A stretch of DNA of 64,000 nucleotides from CAWAMD01 sp963783045 (GCA_963783045.1 CAWAMD010000005.1:1240001-1304000), one strand, 5' to 3'. Shown: positions 19,137 through 27,115, counted from the stretch's first letter. Numbers and translations: made by a program. Notes: generated by a model not told the origin, from the sequence alone.

Positions 19137-19472
19137 TCAGGACCGGTGGGCTTCGGTGAGCCAGTGGGGCCAGTTGCCGGGCTCGGGGTTATCGGCAGCC
19201 CAGCGGTCGATGGACTGGGCGAGGTCCTTCGCCACTGTTTCCGTTGGCCACCAGGACTTGCGCACGAACACCACCGGGCAGGTGGTGACGTGCGCGAAGT
19301 CTCGCGCGTTCTCGGTCACGATCACCCGTCCCTGCGCCGCGGCGAGTTCGACGATCACTGGGTCCGGGAGGCTGTGGGCCCCGAGCTCGACAGGGGTGAC
19401 CGCGTCGTGCCCCAGCGCGGCGAGCAGGTCGCACGTGGCCGGCGGCAGCATCGCGTCGATCACGAACCTCAT
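19137..19472 (-). CDS. PIN-like toxin, DUF5615-related
   Basis: This 111-residue protein begins MRFVIDAMLPP and shows LAALGHDAVTPVELG, RVIVTENARDF and PVVFVR, a PIN-like nuclease layout related to the toxin at 18080 but quite different in sequence. The acidic ligands D6 and the ENARDF loop are present. It overlaps the ribbon-helix-helix gene by 4 bp. Type II toxin with RNase activity is the likely role; the target is unknown. Confidence 0.75.
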   Translation of the reverse strand: MRFVIDAMLPPATCDLLAALGHDAVTPVELGAHSLPDPVIVELAAAQGRVIVTENARDFAHVTTCPVVFVRKSWWPTETVAKDLAQSIDRWAADNPEPGNWPHWLTEAHRS

Positions 19473-19897
19473 GCGCTGTCGAACAGCGCTGCGCGGGCCG
19501 CGTGGGTCCGCTCAGCTTCCTCGAGAGCACGCTCGTTGGTGGCGATCCACTGTTCGATCTCGTCCTGATGGGCGGCTGCATACGCCAGCGCGATCGTGAC
19601 CTGGCGCGGGTGCAGACCGAGCTGATCGGCGGTGGTCTGCACACGTTGCGCCTCGGTGCCGCTGACGTCCCGGAGGGCGGACACGACCTCCCACACGTCC
19701 GGGCCACCAGCCAAGGCAGCTCGCCGGCCACTCGGGCCAGGCTTGAACACGACGCCCGGATGCGCGTCGACCGCTAGCCCCTCGCGGGCGTAACGCTCGA
19801 TGAGTGCGCTGACCGTGGTGTCCTGCTGCTCGGCTGCCTCAGCGAGGAGGTCGCGCAGCTCATCAGGTAGCCGCAGGCTGGTGGTCTTCTTCGCCAT
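19469..19897 (-). CDS. Ribbon-helix-helix antitoxin
   Basis: I prefer the ATG at 19897, giving 142 residues starting MAKKTTSLRLPDELRD, a clear RHH/CopG-type strand and helix (VSALIERYAREGL). The middle and C-terminal parts (LHPRQVTIALAYAAAHQDEI, then IEQWIATNERALEEAE) are helical and would bind the toxin. The frame is open to 19936, but the upstream part runs through putative operator repeats. Its stop is fused to the next ATG (ATGA). Confidence 0.8.
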   Translation of the reverse strand: MAKKTTSLRLPDELRDLLAEAAEQQDTTVSALIERYAREGLAVDAHPGVVFKPGPSGRRAALAGGPDVWEVVSALRDVSGTEAQRVQTTADQLGLHPRQVTIALAYAAAHQDEIEQWIATNERALEEAERTHAARAALFDSA

Positions 19898-19910
19898 GGC
19901 AACGCTCCGT

Positions 19911-19930
19911 ATTGCGACGCATTGCAGCGT
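19911..19930. promoter_or_regulatory. 10-bp direct repeats upstream of the RHH antitoxin
   Basis: Two tandem copies of ATTGCRRCG start at 19911 and 19921, one helical turn apart and 14 bases from the antitoxin start. RHH dimers often bind such phased half-sites cooperatively, so this is a candidate operator. Confidence 0.4.
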
Positions 19931-20066
19931 ACCCATCTGACCTGGCTCCGGCAGCGGGCTGCCCCACCCCGATGAACACCGCTGGCACCCACGTACGGCC
20001 GCATGACCGACCGGTCAACCGCGGTGGGTTCGGACCTCGACGAGCTGTCGACCAGGACCGCGCCGT

Positions 20067-20327
20067 TCACAGCTCCAGGGCGTCAGCGGCGCCGGGGACG
20101 TCATCGGTGATGACGTGTACGTAGAGACCGATCAGCTCGCTCGCCCGTGCCGACATGTCCAGAGCCTGCCGGCAGCCGGGCTCGTCGGCATGCATCACGA
20201 TCGTCCCGTCGTCGCGCACCGCGACGGGGCCGACGCCGAGTTCCGCGGCCACGGCGCGCACGGCGTCCGCGTGCTTGCGGAGCTCCTCGGCGGAGGCCTT
20301 GCGGTCGGTCGCGGTCACGCGTGCCAT
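20067..20327 (-). CDS. Small hypothetical protein
   Basis: This 86-residue protein starts from ATG 20327 (MARVTATDRKASAEELRKHA). An N-terminal helical half is followed by a strand-rich part (GPVAVRDDGTIVMHADEPG) and a helix. I do not recognise it. Its size and place among toxin-antitoxin genes suggest an accessory or orphan antitoxin-like protein, but nothing in the sequence proves that. It is divergent from the membrane-protein gene at 20432. Confidence 0.5.
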   Translation of the reverse strand: MARVTATDRKASAEELRKHADAVRAVAAELGVGPVAVRDDGTIVMHADEPGCRQALDMSARASELIGLYVHVITDDVPGAADALEL

Positions 20328-20431
20328 GGCGGTCCACGTCACCTCCACGTCCGCTCGGAAGGTTGTACGACTCGGCCATCCACAGGCCACCTCCGTACCG
20401 TAGGCTCGACCAGGCCTGGGTGAGGGGCAGC

Positions 20432-20659
20432 ATGGACACGCTGCTGGTGTGGCTGATCGTCGCCGTCGCTACCGGCTGGCTGGCGATGACGGTCATCGTC
20501 GCGCGACGCGCGTACCGCTGGCACCGGTCACGGTCGCGACCGGCATGGGCCGCAGGGCCCCTCTCGGTCGCCGCAGGCCTGCTCTGGCCACTCACGCTCT
20601 ACGTCTGGGACCTCGACTGGGCCATCACCGACCGAGACCGACGCCACAGCGGCCGCTGA
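20432..20659 (+). CDS. Small two-helix membrane protein
   Basis: This 75-residue protein has an N-terminal transmembrane helix (LLVWLIVAVATGWLAMTVIV), a basic loop (RRAYRWHRSRSR), a second helix (LSVAAGLLWPLTLYVW) and a charged tail. A GAGGGG ribosome site precedes the ATG at 20432. The second half is duplicated at 18783-18930. It is not a family I recognise. A small membrane protein in a toxin-antitoxin island could be a type I-like toxin or simply cargo. Confidence 0.6.
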   Translation: MDTLLVWLIVAVATGWLAMTVIVARRAYRWHRSRSRPAWAAGPLSVAAGLLWPLTLYVWDLDWAITDRDRRHSGR

Positions 20660-20677
20660 CAACGATCGGCTGTTCGC
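20529..20677 (+). repeat. Direct repeat, copy B (within and after the small membrane-protein gene)
   Basis: This is the intact-context partner of the repeat at 18783-18930, in the same orientation, about 1.75 kb apart. Between the copies lie the second toxin-antitoxin pair and the small hypothetical gene, so recombination between the repeats could delete or duplicate that block. Confidence 0.65.
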
Positions 20678-20746
20678 CGCAAAGAACGCGTTGGCGAAGG
20701 CCGGCCGGGGCGTGAACGACCGCGGTCCTCGGCGGGCGACGTTGCG

Positions 20747-21172
20747 TCAGCGCAGTCCGCCTCCGGTGACCGCGACGGTGAGTTTGGAGGCGCACAGGTC
20801 ATGGATCTCGGGAAACAGCAGCGTCACCGGGCTGTCCGGGTGGGCGGGGTCGTCGATCTGCTGACTGCGCACGCGGCCTTCCCACCCCTCGGGGAGGTCC
20901 ACCTCGGACAACGCGATCCCGTCGGCGTAGACGCCGTGGTGCTGGTGGTAGGGCGAGCCCATGCCGAACTGGGCTTCGATGGCGTGGGGCGCGTCGCCGG
21001 TGAGGTCGTTGACCACGGCCAGGTCGGCTGCCAGGGACATGGTGGTGACTTCAGGCAGGGCCACGTCGGGCAGCGCCCCGTGTACGGCCTGGCTGCCGAG
21101 CACGAGGATCTGCCGGTAGCCGGTGTAGTTCGCCGCTCGGCGCGCCAGGTCCAGAAGCTGGTCAGCGTCCAC
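20747..21172 (-). CDS. Nucleotidyltransferase-like protein (DUF6036/AbiEii-like), probably truncated
   Basis: This 141-residue protein has ILVLGSQAVHG, the G-S motif of the nucleotidyltransferase fold, and later FPEIHDLCASKLTVAV, the helix that in DUF6036-type proteins precedes a K-D rich segment. It then ends in TGGGLR, so about 40-60 C-terminal residues of the usual family length seem lost. The acidic pair expected after the G-S motif is weak (SLAADLAVV). It overlaps the upstream HTH gene by 11 bp, like AbiE-type or HTH/NTase toxin-antitoxin operons. Activity is doubtful. Confidence 0.6.
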   Translation of the reverse strand: MDADQLLDLARRAANYTGYRQILVLGSQAVHGALPDVALPEVTTMSLAADLAVVNDLTGDAPHAIEAQFGMGSPYHQHHGVYADGIALSEVDLPEGWEGRVRSQQIDDPAHPDSPVTLLFPEIHDLCASKLTVAVTGGGLR

Positions 21173-21644
21173 GGGCGGAGTCCAGCAACGCGAGGCGGGT
21201 GGTCTCGTCGACGAGCCCGAGACGGGCGAGGGGGTTGTCCGCCTTCAGTCCGCGGGCGTCGGGGTCGCGGCTGGTGAGCACGGCGATCACCGCGGCAGGC
21301 CCAGCGGTCAGCAGTGCTCTCCAGGCGGTCACGTTGCCGCTGTCGGGCATGCGGTCGAGCTCTGATGCGGCGACCTCGAGGAGGGCGGGGTCATGGCGAA
21401 CCCGGTCGGCCAACTCGTCGCAGAGGAGGTCGACGTAGCGGGCGTTGCCCGTGGAGCTCGGCATGAGCACCGGTTCCAGGCCGGCTGCTTCGAGCACCCG
21501 CAGCAGCACGTCCGCGCGGGGGTGACGGGTGCCGTGCTCGTACGCCGAGATGGTGGGCGCCGAGGTGTGGGCACGCTCGGCGAGCTGCAACTGGGTCAGC
21601 CCTGACCGGCATCGGGCGGCGCGAACCATGGTCGCGGTATCCAC
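21162..21644 (-). CDS. XRE-family HTH antitoxin-like regulator
   Basis: This 160-residue protein starts at GTG 21644, chosen because GGAGG lies 8 bases upstream; an ATG at 21629 is possible. The Cro/C1-type HTH (MVRAARCRSGLTQLQLAERA, APTISAYEHGTRHP) covers about residues 6-60, followed by a helical C-terminal domain (LDRMPDSGNVTAWRALLTAG). It overlaps the nucleotidyltransferase-like gene. A 20-bp perfect palindrome sits 21 bases upstream, a likely autoregulatory site. Confidence 0.78.
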   Translation of the reverse strand: MDTATMVRAARCRSGLTQLQLAERAHTSAPTISAYEHGTRHPRADVLLRVLEAAGLEPVLMPSSTGNARYVDLLCDELADRVRHDPALLEVAASELDRMPDSGNVTAWRALLTAGPAAVIAVLTSRDPDARGLKADNPLARLGLVDETTRLALLDSARGR

Positions 21645-21664
21645 CGGCACACCCTCCGAGAGGT

Positions 21665-21684
21665 ACTTATCTGAGTAGATAAGT
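21665..21684. promoter_or_regulatory. Perfect 8+8 palindrome, probable operator of the HTH/NTase pair
   Basis: ACTTATCT and AGATAAGT flank a GAGT spacer, just 5' of the HTH start. The site is strikingly AT-rich for this genome and is bounded by GGT and GTACC. An XRE-type dimer is the expected ligand; the TATCT/AGATA core might also be part of the promoter. Confidence 0.6.
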
Positions 21685-22081
21685 GTACCGTTCGCACACG
21701 CACGGTGCGATGCGGCCCGGCGTGATGGCACTCCACGGCCAGCAGCGAAGTGGCGTCTCGCGACCCCCGGTGTATGGCCGGGCCTTCGGTTGGGCGGTAG
21801 CGAGCCCGCGCGGTCATTTCTGGAACCGGTCCTCGCATCCGGTCACCGGTGAAGACGAACCAGCCAGTCGGAGTTTCCGTGGCGCTCGCGGTCACGACGT
21901 CCCGTGGCCGTGACGGGACCTTCGAACCGCAGCTGGTCCGGACCGCTACAGGCCGTGGCGCCGGCGGCGCCGGCCGGGTGTCGGGCCGGTCAGCGCTGTC
22001 GGAGGCGGGGAGCAGATGGCAAATGGACGCGTCAGCGACCTCAGTCCTCTCACCGACCCGGCCGTTGCCTGGCGGACCCAC
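21685..22081. other. Intergenic stretch, nothing recognised
   Basis: Frames on both strands are open only because of base composition and have no family features. No repeat or hairpin stands out. Confidence 0.35.
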
Positions 22082-22336
22082 CTACCGCCCATCACATGCG
22101 CTATGCGACTCGTCCCCGTCCCGTTGGCGGGGACGGCGCTGCAGCGGCAGCAAGGCAACGACTCCGCCGAGCAAATAGCCCACGGCGGCGACCAGCAGAT
22201 ACTTAGCGACCCATCCCTGTCCCAGCACGGCAAGAAGACCGCTGACGACCAGCCCCAGGGTGGTCATCATCGCGTACTGGGCAAGCTGGCCGTTGCGCTT
22301 CTCGCCCACCCGCCTCCACAGTGTCACCGGGTTCAT
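22082..22336 (-). CDS. Small hypothetical membrane protein
   Basis: This 84-residue protein has a basic N-terminus (WRRVGEKRNG) and two hydrophobic helices (MMTTLGLVVSGLLAVLGQG and KYLLVAAVGYLLGGVVALL), then a charged tail (RRPRQRDGDE). An AGGAG site lies 6 bases before the ATG at 22336. Topology would be N-in, C-in. It belongs to no family I know. Small two-helix proteins occur in conjugative elements, and a relaxase scrap lies 1.2 kb away, but the link is only positional. Confidence 0.5.
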   Translation of the reverse strand: MNPVTLWRRVGEKRNGQLAQYAMMTTLGLVVSGLLAVLGQGWVAKYLLVAAVGYLLGGVVALLPLQRRPRQRDGDESHSACDGR

Positions 22337-23357
22337 TCAGGCTCCTGCCAAGACGAACCGAAACAGACTGGCGGGGCCAGGTGTGTCGTCCCGGCCCCAG
22401 CGTGACGTCGCTCAACACAGGGAGGGCGACACTGCCCGTACCCCAACGAGCACGTTGCCCCAGAAGCGGAACTCATAGCAGCACGAGCGCGAGCGCAACC
22501 CCTGACAAGGTGACGACGCGGCTTCGCAGCCGTCGCCACATCGACGTACGTGAGTGCGTTGGTTCCCCGTTTCCCCGTTCCATCGGGTCGACAGACCCCC
22601 TAGCCGCGCGCGTTGCGTCGGCTCGATGGACCGCCTGCCCCGTGTTCCCGCCCGTTTGGCGAGCAAGAATGATCCTGCCTCATGCTGGTCGGCGCGTCAA
22701 CGGAATCATCGCCGCGGGTGGGCAGTGCAAGGTACGGGCGGCCAGCCGAGACGCTCGAGCCGGTCGAGGCGGGCGAGCGCATCCGGATCGGGGCTGGGCG
22801 GGCAGCGCCGAACAGTGGAACAGGGGTTGCGGGTGCGGTGAAGCAGCGCGAGGACGGCCGCGGCGATGGCCGCGTCGCCGCGTGGGGGGCAGCCGGGCCA
22901 GGCTGCGGCCGGTGAGCGTGTCGTGGGGCAGACGATGCGCACCTCCACAGTGCAGGAACCGGAAGCGCGGGGCCGGCAGGAGCACGATGTGGATGGTGCG
23001 GTCGAACCGGGCTAGGGCGGCGGCAGCGGGAGGGGCGCGGGGTCCGGGTGGCCGCCGTGGGTGTCGCGGCGTCTGCGCAGCGGCGTCCCCGGGTCGCGGG
23101 CCGGGGCACACGTGCCGGGCCGCCGTGGCATGGGCCGGCCTGGTTCTCCGACGGGACGTGCTGTGCAACATCTGAATGAACCTGCCGGCTACCGAAGCGT
23201 CCAGAGGTGGGTTTGCCCGTGTGTCGTGGGTGTTCGTGCGGCTACGGACTGTCCGTGGGGTTCATCTTGAGGAGGTGTTGCGAAGGACATCGCTTCTTTG
23301 CCTGTGGTCCTCCGGAACCGGCGACCTGCAGGTGTTCTCATCGTCTTCTGACTCTCC
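22337..23357. other. 1-kb stretch with no recognisable intact gene
   Basis: Composition varies here: parts of 22340-22560 and 23170-23420 look less GC-rich than the surroundings. Between 22700 and 23100 the minus strand has runs such as DALARLDRLERLGWPP and FDRTIHIVLLPAPRFRF in different frames, which hints at a decayed gene that I cannot name. No complete gene, terminal repeats or transposase motif were found. Confidence 0.35.
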
Positions 23358-23534
23358 ATGGCCACCAAAACGGAACCCACCCGGAACACCCTCAAGATCC
23401 CCTCCTCGACCCGTATGACGATGGTCTCGTTCCCATACTCGGCGCAGCCCTACCTCACACCGCCAGACAGATTGGCACTGCCCGTGCAGGGGCCGTGCGG
23501 ACCTCGGTCCGGAACGGCGGTGGGGCCGTGGTGA
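23358..23534 (+). CDS. Possible small protein upstream of the relaxase remnant
   Basis: ATG 23358 opens a 58-residue frame (MATKTEPTRNTLKIPSS...) whose stop overlaps the GTG of the relaxase remnant as GTGA, the overlap style used by operons here. There is no family match from memory and no clear ribosome site, so it may be a chance frame or the remains of a small mobilisation gene. Confidence 0.3.
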   Translation: MATKTEPTRNTLKIPSSTRMTMVSFPYSAQPYLTPPDRLALPVQGPCGPRSGTAVGPW

Positions 23535-23635
23535 ACATCGCCCGCATAGGCCCGGGAGGCGGGGACTACTACCTGTCCCAGGTCGTGTCGGTCGAGGACT
23601 ACTACACCGAGCGCGGCGAGGCGCCGGGACGGTAA
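23531..23635 (+). pseudogene. MobF (TrwC/TraI-type) relaxase, N-terminal remnant
   Basis: The 34 residues VNIARIGPGGGDYYLSQ and VEDYYTERGEAPGR match the start of TrwC-type conjugative relaxases: a short strand, the YY pair, then YY..GE.PGRW. Where the family has Trp the frame has TAA, and the next 48 bases lead straight into the rnpB 3' end. Nothing of the nicking, ATPase or helicase domains remains. It is clear evidence that a conjugative or mobilisable element once occupied this site. Confidence 0.65.
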
Positions 23636-23682
23636 CTGGGCAAGCCTCGGAATAGCGTTTCCGCGACTCAGAGGTGGTGGGT

Positions 23683-24050
23683 GGGAGGAGCCGGCCGATA
23701 AGCCGGATTCTGTTCCCGGGCCGGTTACCCGGGCACCGGGTGGCGACCATCTCTCTGGGGCGCCGGTTACCCGGCGCCTCGAGCGGCCCACCTGGGGCGT
23801 GACGGGCGGGCCACCCTGCCCCTGCTTGGCCTTGCTCCGGATGGGGTTTACCGAGCCATCCCGGTCACCCGGGACGCTGGTGGTCTCTTACACCACCGTT
23901 GCACCCTTACCCCGCCTCATCGGCGGAGCGGTCTGTTTTCTGTGGCACTGTCCGCGTGTCACCACGCCTGGGCGTTACCCAGCATCCTGCCCTTCGGAGT
24001 CCGGACTTTCCTCGCCGTGAGGCGCAGCCGCCTGTCCGGCTCCTCCCGCC
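23683..24050 (-). ncRNA. rnpB: RNase P RNA (M1 RNA, bacterial type A-like)
   Basis: Read on the minus strand, the 5' part (about 24049-24000) gives the P1 strand GGAGGAGCCGG and then the universal GAGGAAAGTCCGGACTCC core. The 3' end (23683-23705) gives CCGGCTTATCGGCCGGCTCCTCC, whose last bases pair with the 5' end. Length of about 368 nt is normal. It is the catalytic RNA that trims tRNA 5' ends. The exact ends are set by P1 pairing and may shift by a few bases. Confidence 0.93.
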
Positions 24051-24077
24051 GGGCAGAGTACGCCCCGGCGCGTCCGA

Positions 24078-26558
24078 TCACCGCAGCGACTCGATCGCGC
24101 CGCTGGCCTCGCACACCACGATGCCGCCCTGCGTGACCACGGGCGCAGCCGTGACGGGCTCGTCGCGGTCCAGCCGTCCACGTGGGCGGCCGGTGTGCAG
24201 GTCGAGGGCCGTGACGCCGGCCATCGTCCCGACCAGCACCCGGTCGCCGGCGATCGCGGGTGGCGAGGTCAGCGCGTCGGCGACCGTCGCCTCCCAGCGC
24301 CGCTCCCCCGTCTGCGCCGCGAAGGCGACCACCGTGTGGGCGTCGGCGCGCACGACCACGAGCCCGTCGGCGACCGCCGGATCGCGTCGCAGCGGGACGC
24401 CCATCCGGGCCGTCCACAGCGTCCCGCCGGTCGCCAGGTCGAGCGCCCGCACCGTCCCCGCCACGTCGGACACGACCGCGACCCCGTCGACCGGCCCGTT
24501 TCCACCCTCGGACGCCGGCGTCGCCGACAACGCCGCGGACCCGGTCGGGGGCGTCCCGAGCGCGGCGGTCCAGCGCACATGCCCGCTGGCCTCGTCGAGC
24601 GCCTGCACGTGGCCGTCGTCGGTCACGGCCACCACGATCCCGGCCACCGCCGACGGGGCCACGGCGAGCCCGCCCGCCAGGTAGGTCAGCCAGCCGGGCT
24701 GACCGTCCTCGGCGGCGAGGGCGCGGAGGTAGCCGTCCTCGCCGCTCGGCAGCGGGAACCCGAGCCCACCGCCCACGACGACGCGGCCGGCGTCGGTCAC
24801 CACGACCGCGCCGAGGTTCGCGTCGCCGCCCACCCCGGTCGCGACGACCGTGCCGCCGTCAGCGGCGAGCAGGTGGACGAGCCCGCGCCGGTCGGGCACG
24901 GCGACCCGCCCGTGGGCGGCCGCGATGCCGCCGGTCAGCGGCGCCGGCGCCGTGTACGACCAGTCGAGCGTGCCGGCCGCGGCATCGAAGGCGTACAGGT
25001 GCTCGGCGACCGAGAGGTAGACGACATCCCCACCACCCACGAGCGGGCAGTCGTCGAGACCGACCACCCGGGTGCGCCACCGGATGGTGCCGCCCACGCC
25101 AACGTCGACCATGGCGAGCGACCCGTCGACGCCGCCGACGAACACGGCGCTGCCGGCGGGGGTCAGCGAGGCGGGCCCGGGGATGTCCGTGCCGACGGTC
25201 CAGTCGGGCTCGAGCGAGCCCGGCAACCGTGCGGTCAGGGCCCGGCCGGCATCCTGGGTGACGACCCGGTTCCCGACGACGGCGAGGCCGCTGCCGAGCA
25301 ATCCGGTGGCCGGCGGCGCGCCCCCGGCCGCCCGGTTGCCGGGATCGGCCGTGGCGCGCACCGCGCCGGAGTCGTGGTCCAGCAGGGCGACGAGCCCGGC
25401 GGTCAGCGCCAGCGGCTGGCGCCCCTCGGTCGCACCGATGACCACGCCGGGGCCCGTGGAGGCCTCCGGTAGGGGCCGGAGCCACCGGGGCACGCCGGTC
25501 TGGAGATCGAGCCCCACCACTCCCTCGGCGGTTGCGGCCAGCACCACCGATCCGAGCGGCAGCACCTCACGATCGGCACGCACCGGGACGGGCGAGCGCC
25601 AGCGCACACGGCCCGTCCCGCCCTCCAGGCACACCACCCGGCCGGCGCCGCCGTCGCCGGGCGTCACGGTGACGAAGAGGAAGCCCGACCACGCGACCGG
25701 GGGCACCCGCACGTGCAACGGGCCGTCGATCCGGTCGTCACCGTCGCCGGCGAGCTGGCGCGGACCGATGTTCCAGCCCAGGTCACGCCCGTCGGCGGTG
25801 AAGGAGGCGACGTGCCCGTCGTCGGTGACGAGCGCGCCGGTCCCTTCGCGCTGCTCGCCGACCATGACCGGGCCCGCACCCGGCAGCGGCTGCCGCCAGC
25901 GCAGCCTGCCGTCGCCACGGTCGAGGCCGCGCACCCAGCCGTCGCCACCGACGACCAGCACGTCGCCGACGACCACCGGCGGCGCAGCGAGCGCGGACGG
26001 CAGCTCCGCACGCCACACCACGGCGCCGTCGGTGGTGTCGAGCGCGGTCAGGACCGCTCCCGCCGGGACGTAGGCCCGGTCGTCGGCGACCGTCACCCGC
26101 CCGACGGCCGGCGATGCCGCCGCGGTCGGTCGGTCCCGACGCCACAGCCGCCGTCCGGTCAGCGGCCCCGGGTCGGCGCTGTAGGCGCCGTCGAACGATG
26201 CACCGCCACGCCCGACCGCGTCGAGGTCCCGTGGCGAGCGGACGAACGTCTGCACCGCGACGAGCGCCACCAGGACGACGAGCACGACCGCGCCGACCAG
26301 GCGCGCCCGCGCCGACCGTCCCGTCCGCCGGCGGCCGACGGGGGACTCCCCGACGTCGAGGTGGGGCCCTGTCGGCTCGAGGTCCACCGACGCGGCGGCG
26401 CCCCGCGCAGGGACGTCCTCGTCGCCGGACGTGGGCTCCTCCGCCGGGACGTGCAGCGCCGGCCGTGTCGTCGGCACCGCAGGAGCGACGCGCGACCCGC
26501 AGGACCCGCACCACCGGAAGCCCTCCGCCACCTCGGCACCGCACGCGGAACAGCGCAT
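24078..26558 (-). CDS. Zn-ribbon, single-TM protein with PQQ-type beta-propeller repeats
   Basis: This 826-residue protein starts with a zinc ribbon (C3, C6, C17, C20), then an acidic/Pro-rich linker and one transmembrane helix at about 87-106. A long extracytoplasmic region follows, made of PQQ-like blades: repeated ALDTTDGAVVWRAELP, GLDRGDGRLRWRQPLP, ALDEASGHVRWTAALG and similar, at least ten by eye, enough for one or two propellers. Such propellers usually act as scaffolds (BamB-like) or bind a quinone cofactor; no catalytic residue set was recognised. The cytosolic ribbon joined to an external propeller suggests a signalling or scaffold role. It ends 27 bp from rnpB on the same strand. 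Confidence 0.85.
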   Translation of the reverse strand: MRCSACGAEVAEGFRWCGSCGSRVAPAVPTTRPALHVPAEEPTSGDEDVPARGAAASVDLEPTGPHLDVGESPVGRRRTGRSARARLVGAVVLVVLVALVAVQTFVRSPRDLDAVGRGGASFDGAYSADPGPLTGRRLWRRDRPTAAASPAVGRVTVADDRAYVPAGAVLTALDTTDGAVVWRAELPSALAAPPVVVGDVLVVGGDGWVRGLDRGDGRLRWRQPLPGAGPVMVGEQREGTGALVTDDGHVASFTADGRDLGWNIGPRQLAGDGDDRIDGPLHVRVPPVAWSGFLFVTVTPGDGGAGRVVCLEGGTGRVRWRSPVPVRADREVLPLGSVVLAATAEGVVGLDLQTGVPRWLRPLPEASTGPGVVIGATEGRQPLALTAGLVALLDHDSGAVRATADPGNRAAGGAPPATGLLGSGLAVVGNRVVTQDAGRALTARLPGSLEPDWTVGTDIPGPASLTPAGSAVFVGGVDGSLAMVDVGVGGTIRWRTRVVGLDDCPLVGGGDVVYLSVAEHLYAFDAAAGTLDWSYTAPAPLTGGIAAAHGRVAVPDRRGLVHLLAADGGTVVATGVGGDANLGAVVVTDAGRVVVGGGLGFPLPSGEDGYLRALAAEDGQPGWLTYLAGGLAVAPSAVAGIVVAVTDDGHVQALDEASGHVRWTAALGTPPTGSAALSATPASEGGNGPVDGVAVVSDVAGTVRALDLATGGTLWTARMGVPLRRDPAVADGLVVVRADAHTVVAFAAQTGERRWEATVADALTSPPAIAGDRVLVGTMAGVTALDLHTGRPRGRLDRDEPVTAAPVVTQGGIVVCEASGAIESLR

Positions 26559-26563
26559 CGAGA

Positions 26564-27115
26564 TCAGCCGCCTGCGTCCACGAAGACGAGGTCGACCGTG
26601 ACCTCGGCGACGGTCACGCCGCCGTCCTGCAGCGCCACCGCCACCTCGACCGACGGGCGGCGGCCCGCCGCGTGGGCCGCACGGGCCGATTCCGCCGCGG
26701 CCGCCTCCACGTCGGCGACGGCGACCACGTCCCCGGACGCACCGGCGAGATAGCGCACCGACAGGCTGCGGACCACCGGGACGTAGCCGGCCGCCACCAG
26801 GTCACCGAGGCGCGACGTGGCGGCCGTCGCCGCCGCCATCTCGGCCGGAGCGAGCGCCGCGATGGCATGCACGGTCCCGACGTGGTTGCGGACCTCGTCC
26901 CGGGCGGGCAGCAGCACCTCGGCATGGCCCTCCCGCACCTCGCGCGGCTCGAGGTGCAGGAGCCGGTTCAACGGCAACGACGCCGCCAGAGTGGCCACGC
27001 TCGTCGCGAACTCGTCAGCGCCCATGGCCGCGATAGAGGTCAGCACCGACGCGTCGACATCCGCCGCCGTGCGGGCGTCGCCCACCCCGTCCCCGTCGGC
27101 GTCCTGTGCAGCCAT
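26564..27115 (-). CDS. Hotdog-fold thioesterase-like protein (DUF4442/PaaI type)
   Basis: In this 183-residue protein the core has VRNHVGTVHAIAALAPAEMA, the hotdog helix typical of PaaI/DUF4442 acyl-CoA thioesterases (NHxGxxHxxAxxxxAE). Strands LSVRYLAGASGDVVAVADV and VEVAVALQDGGVTVAEVTVDLV follow. An N-terminal extension of about 40 residues is less conserved. The likely reaction is hydrolysis of an acyl-CoA of unknown identity in the cytosol. It lies 5 bp upstream of the propeller gene on the same strand and may be co-transcribed; it is divergent from the aminotransferase gene. Confidence 0.8.
   Translation of the reverse strand: MAAQDADGDGVGDARTAADVDASVLTSIAAMGADEFATSVATLAASLPLNRLLHLEPREVREGHAEVLLPARDEVRNHVGTVHAIAALAPAEMAAATAATSRLGDLVAAGYVPVVRSLSVRYLAGASGDVVAVADVEAAAAESARAAHAAGRRPSVEVAVALQDGGVTVAEVTVDLVFVDAGG

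Noticed and set aside
22600..23171. Overlapping frames on both strands as candidate genes
   Set aside because: Arg/Pro/Ala-rich translations without start signals or family features; at best a decayed gene.
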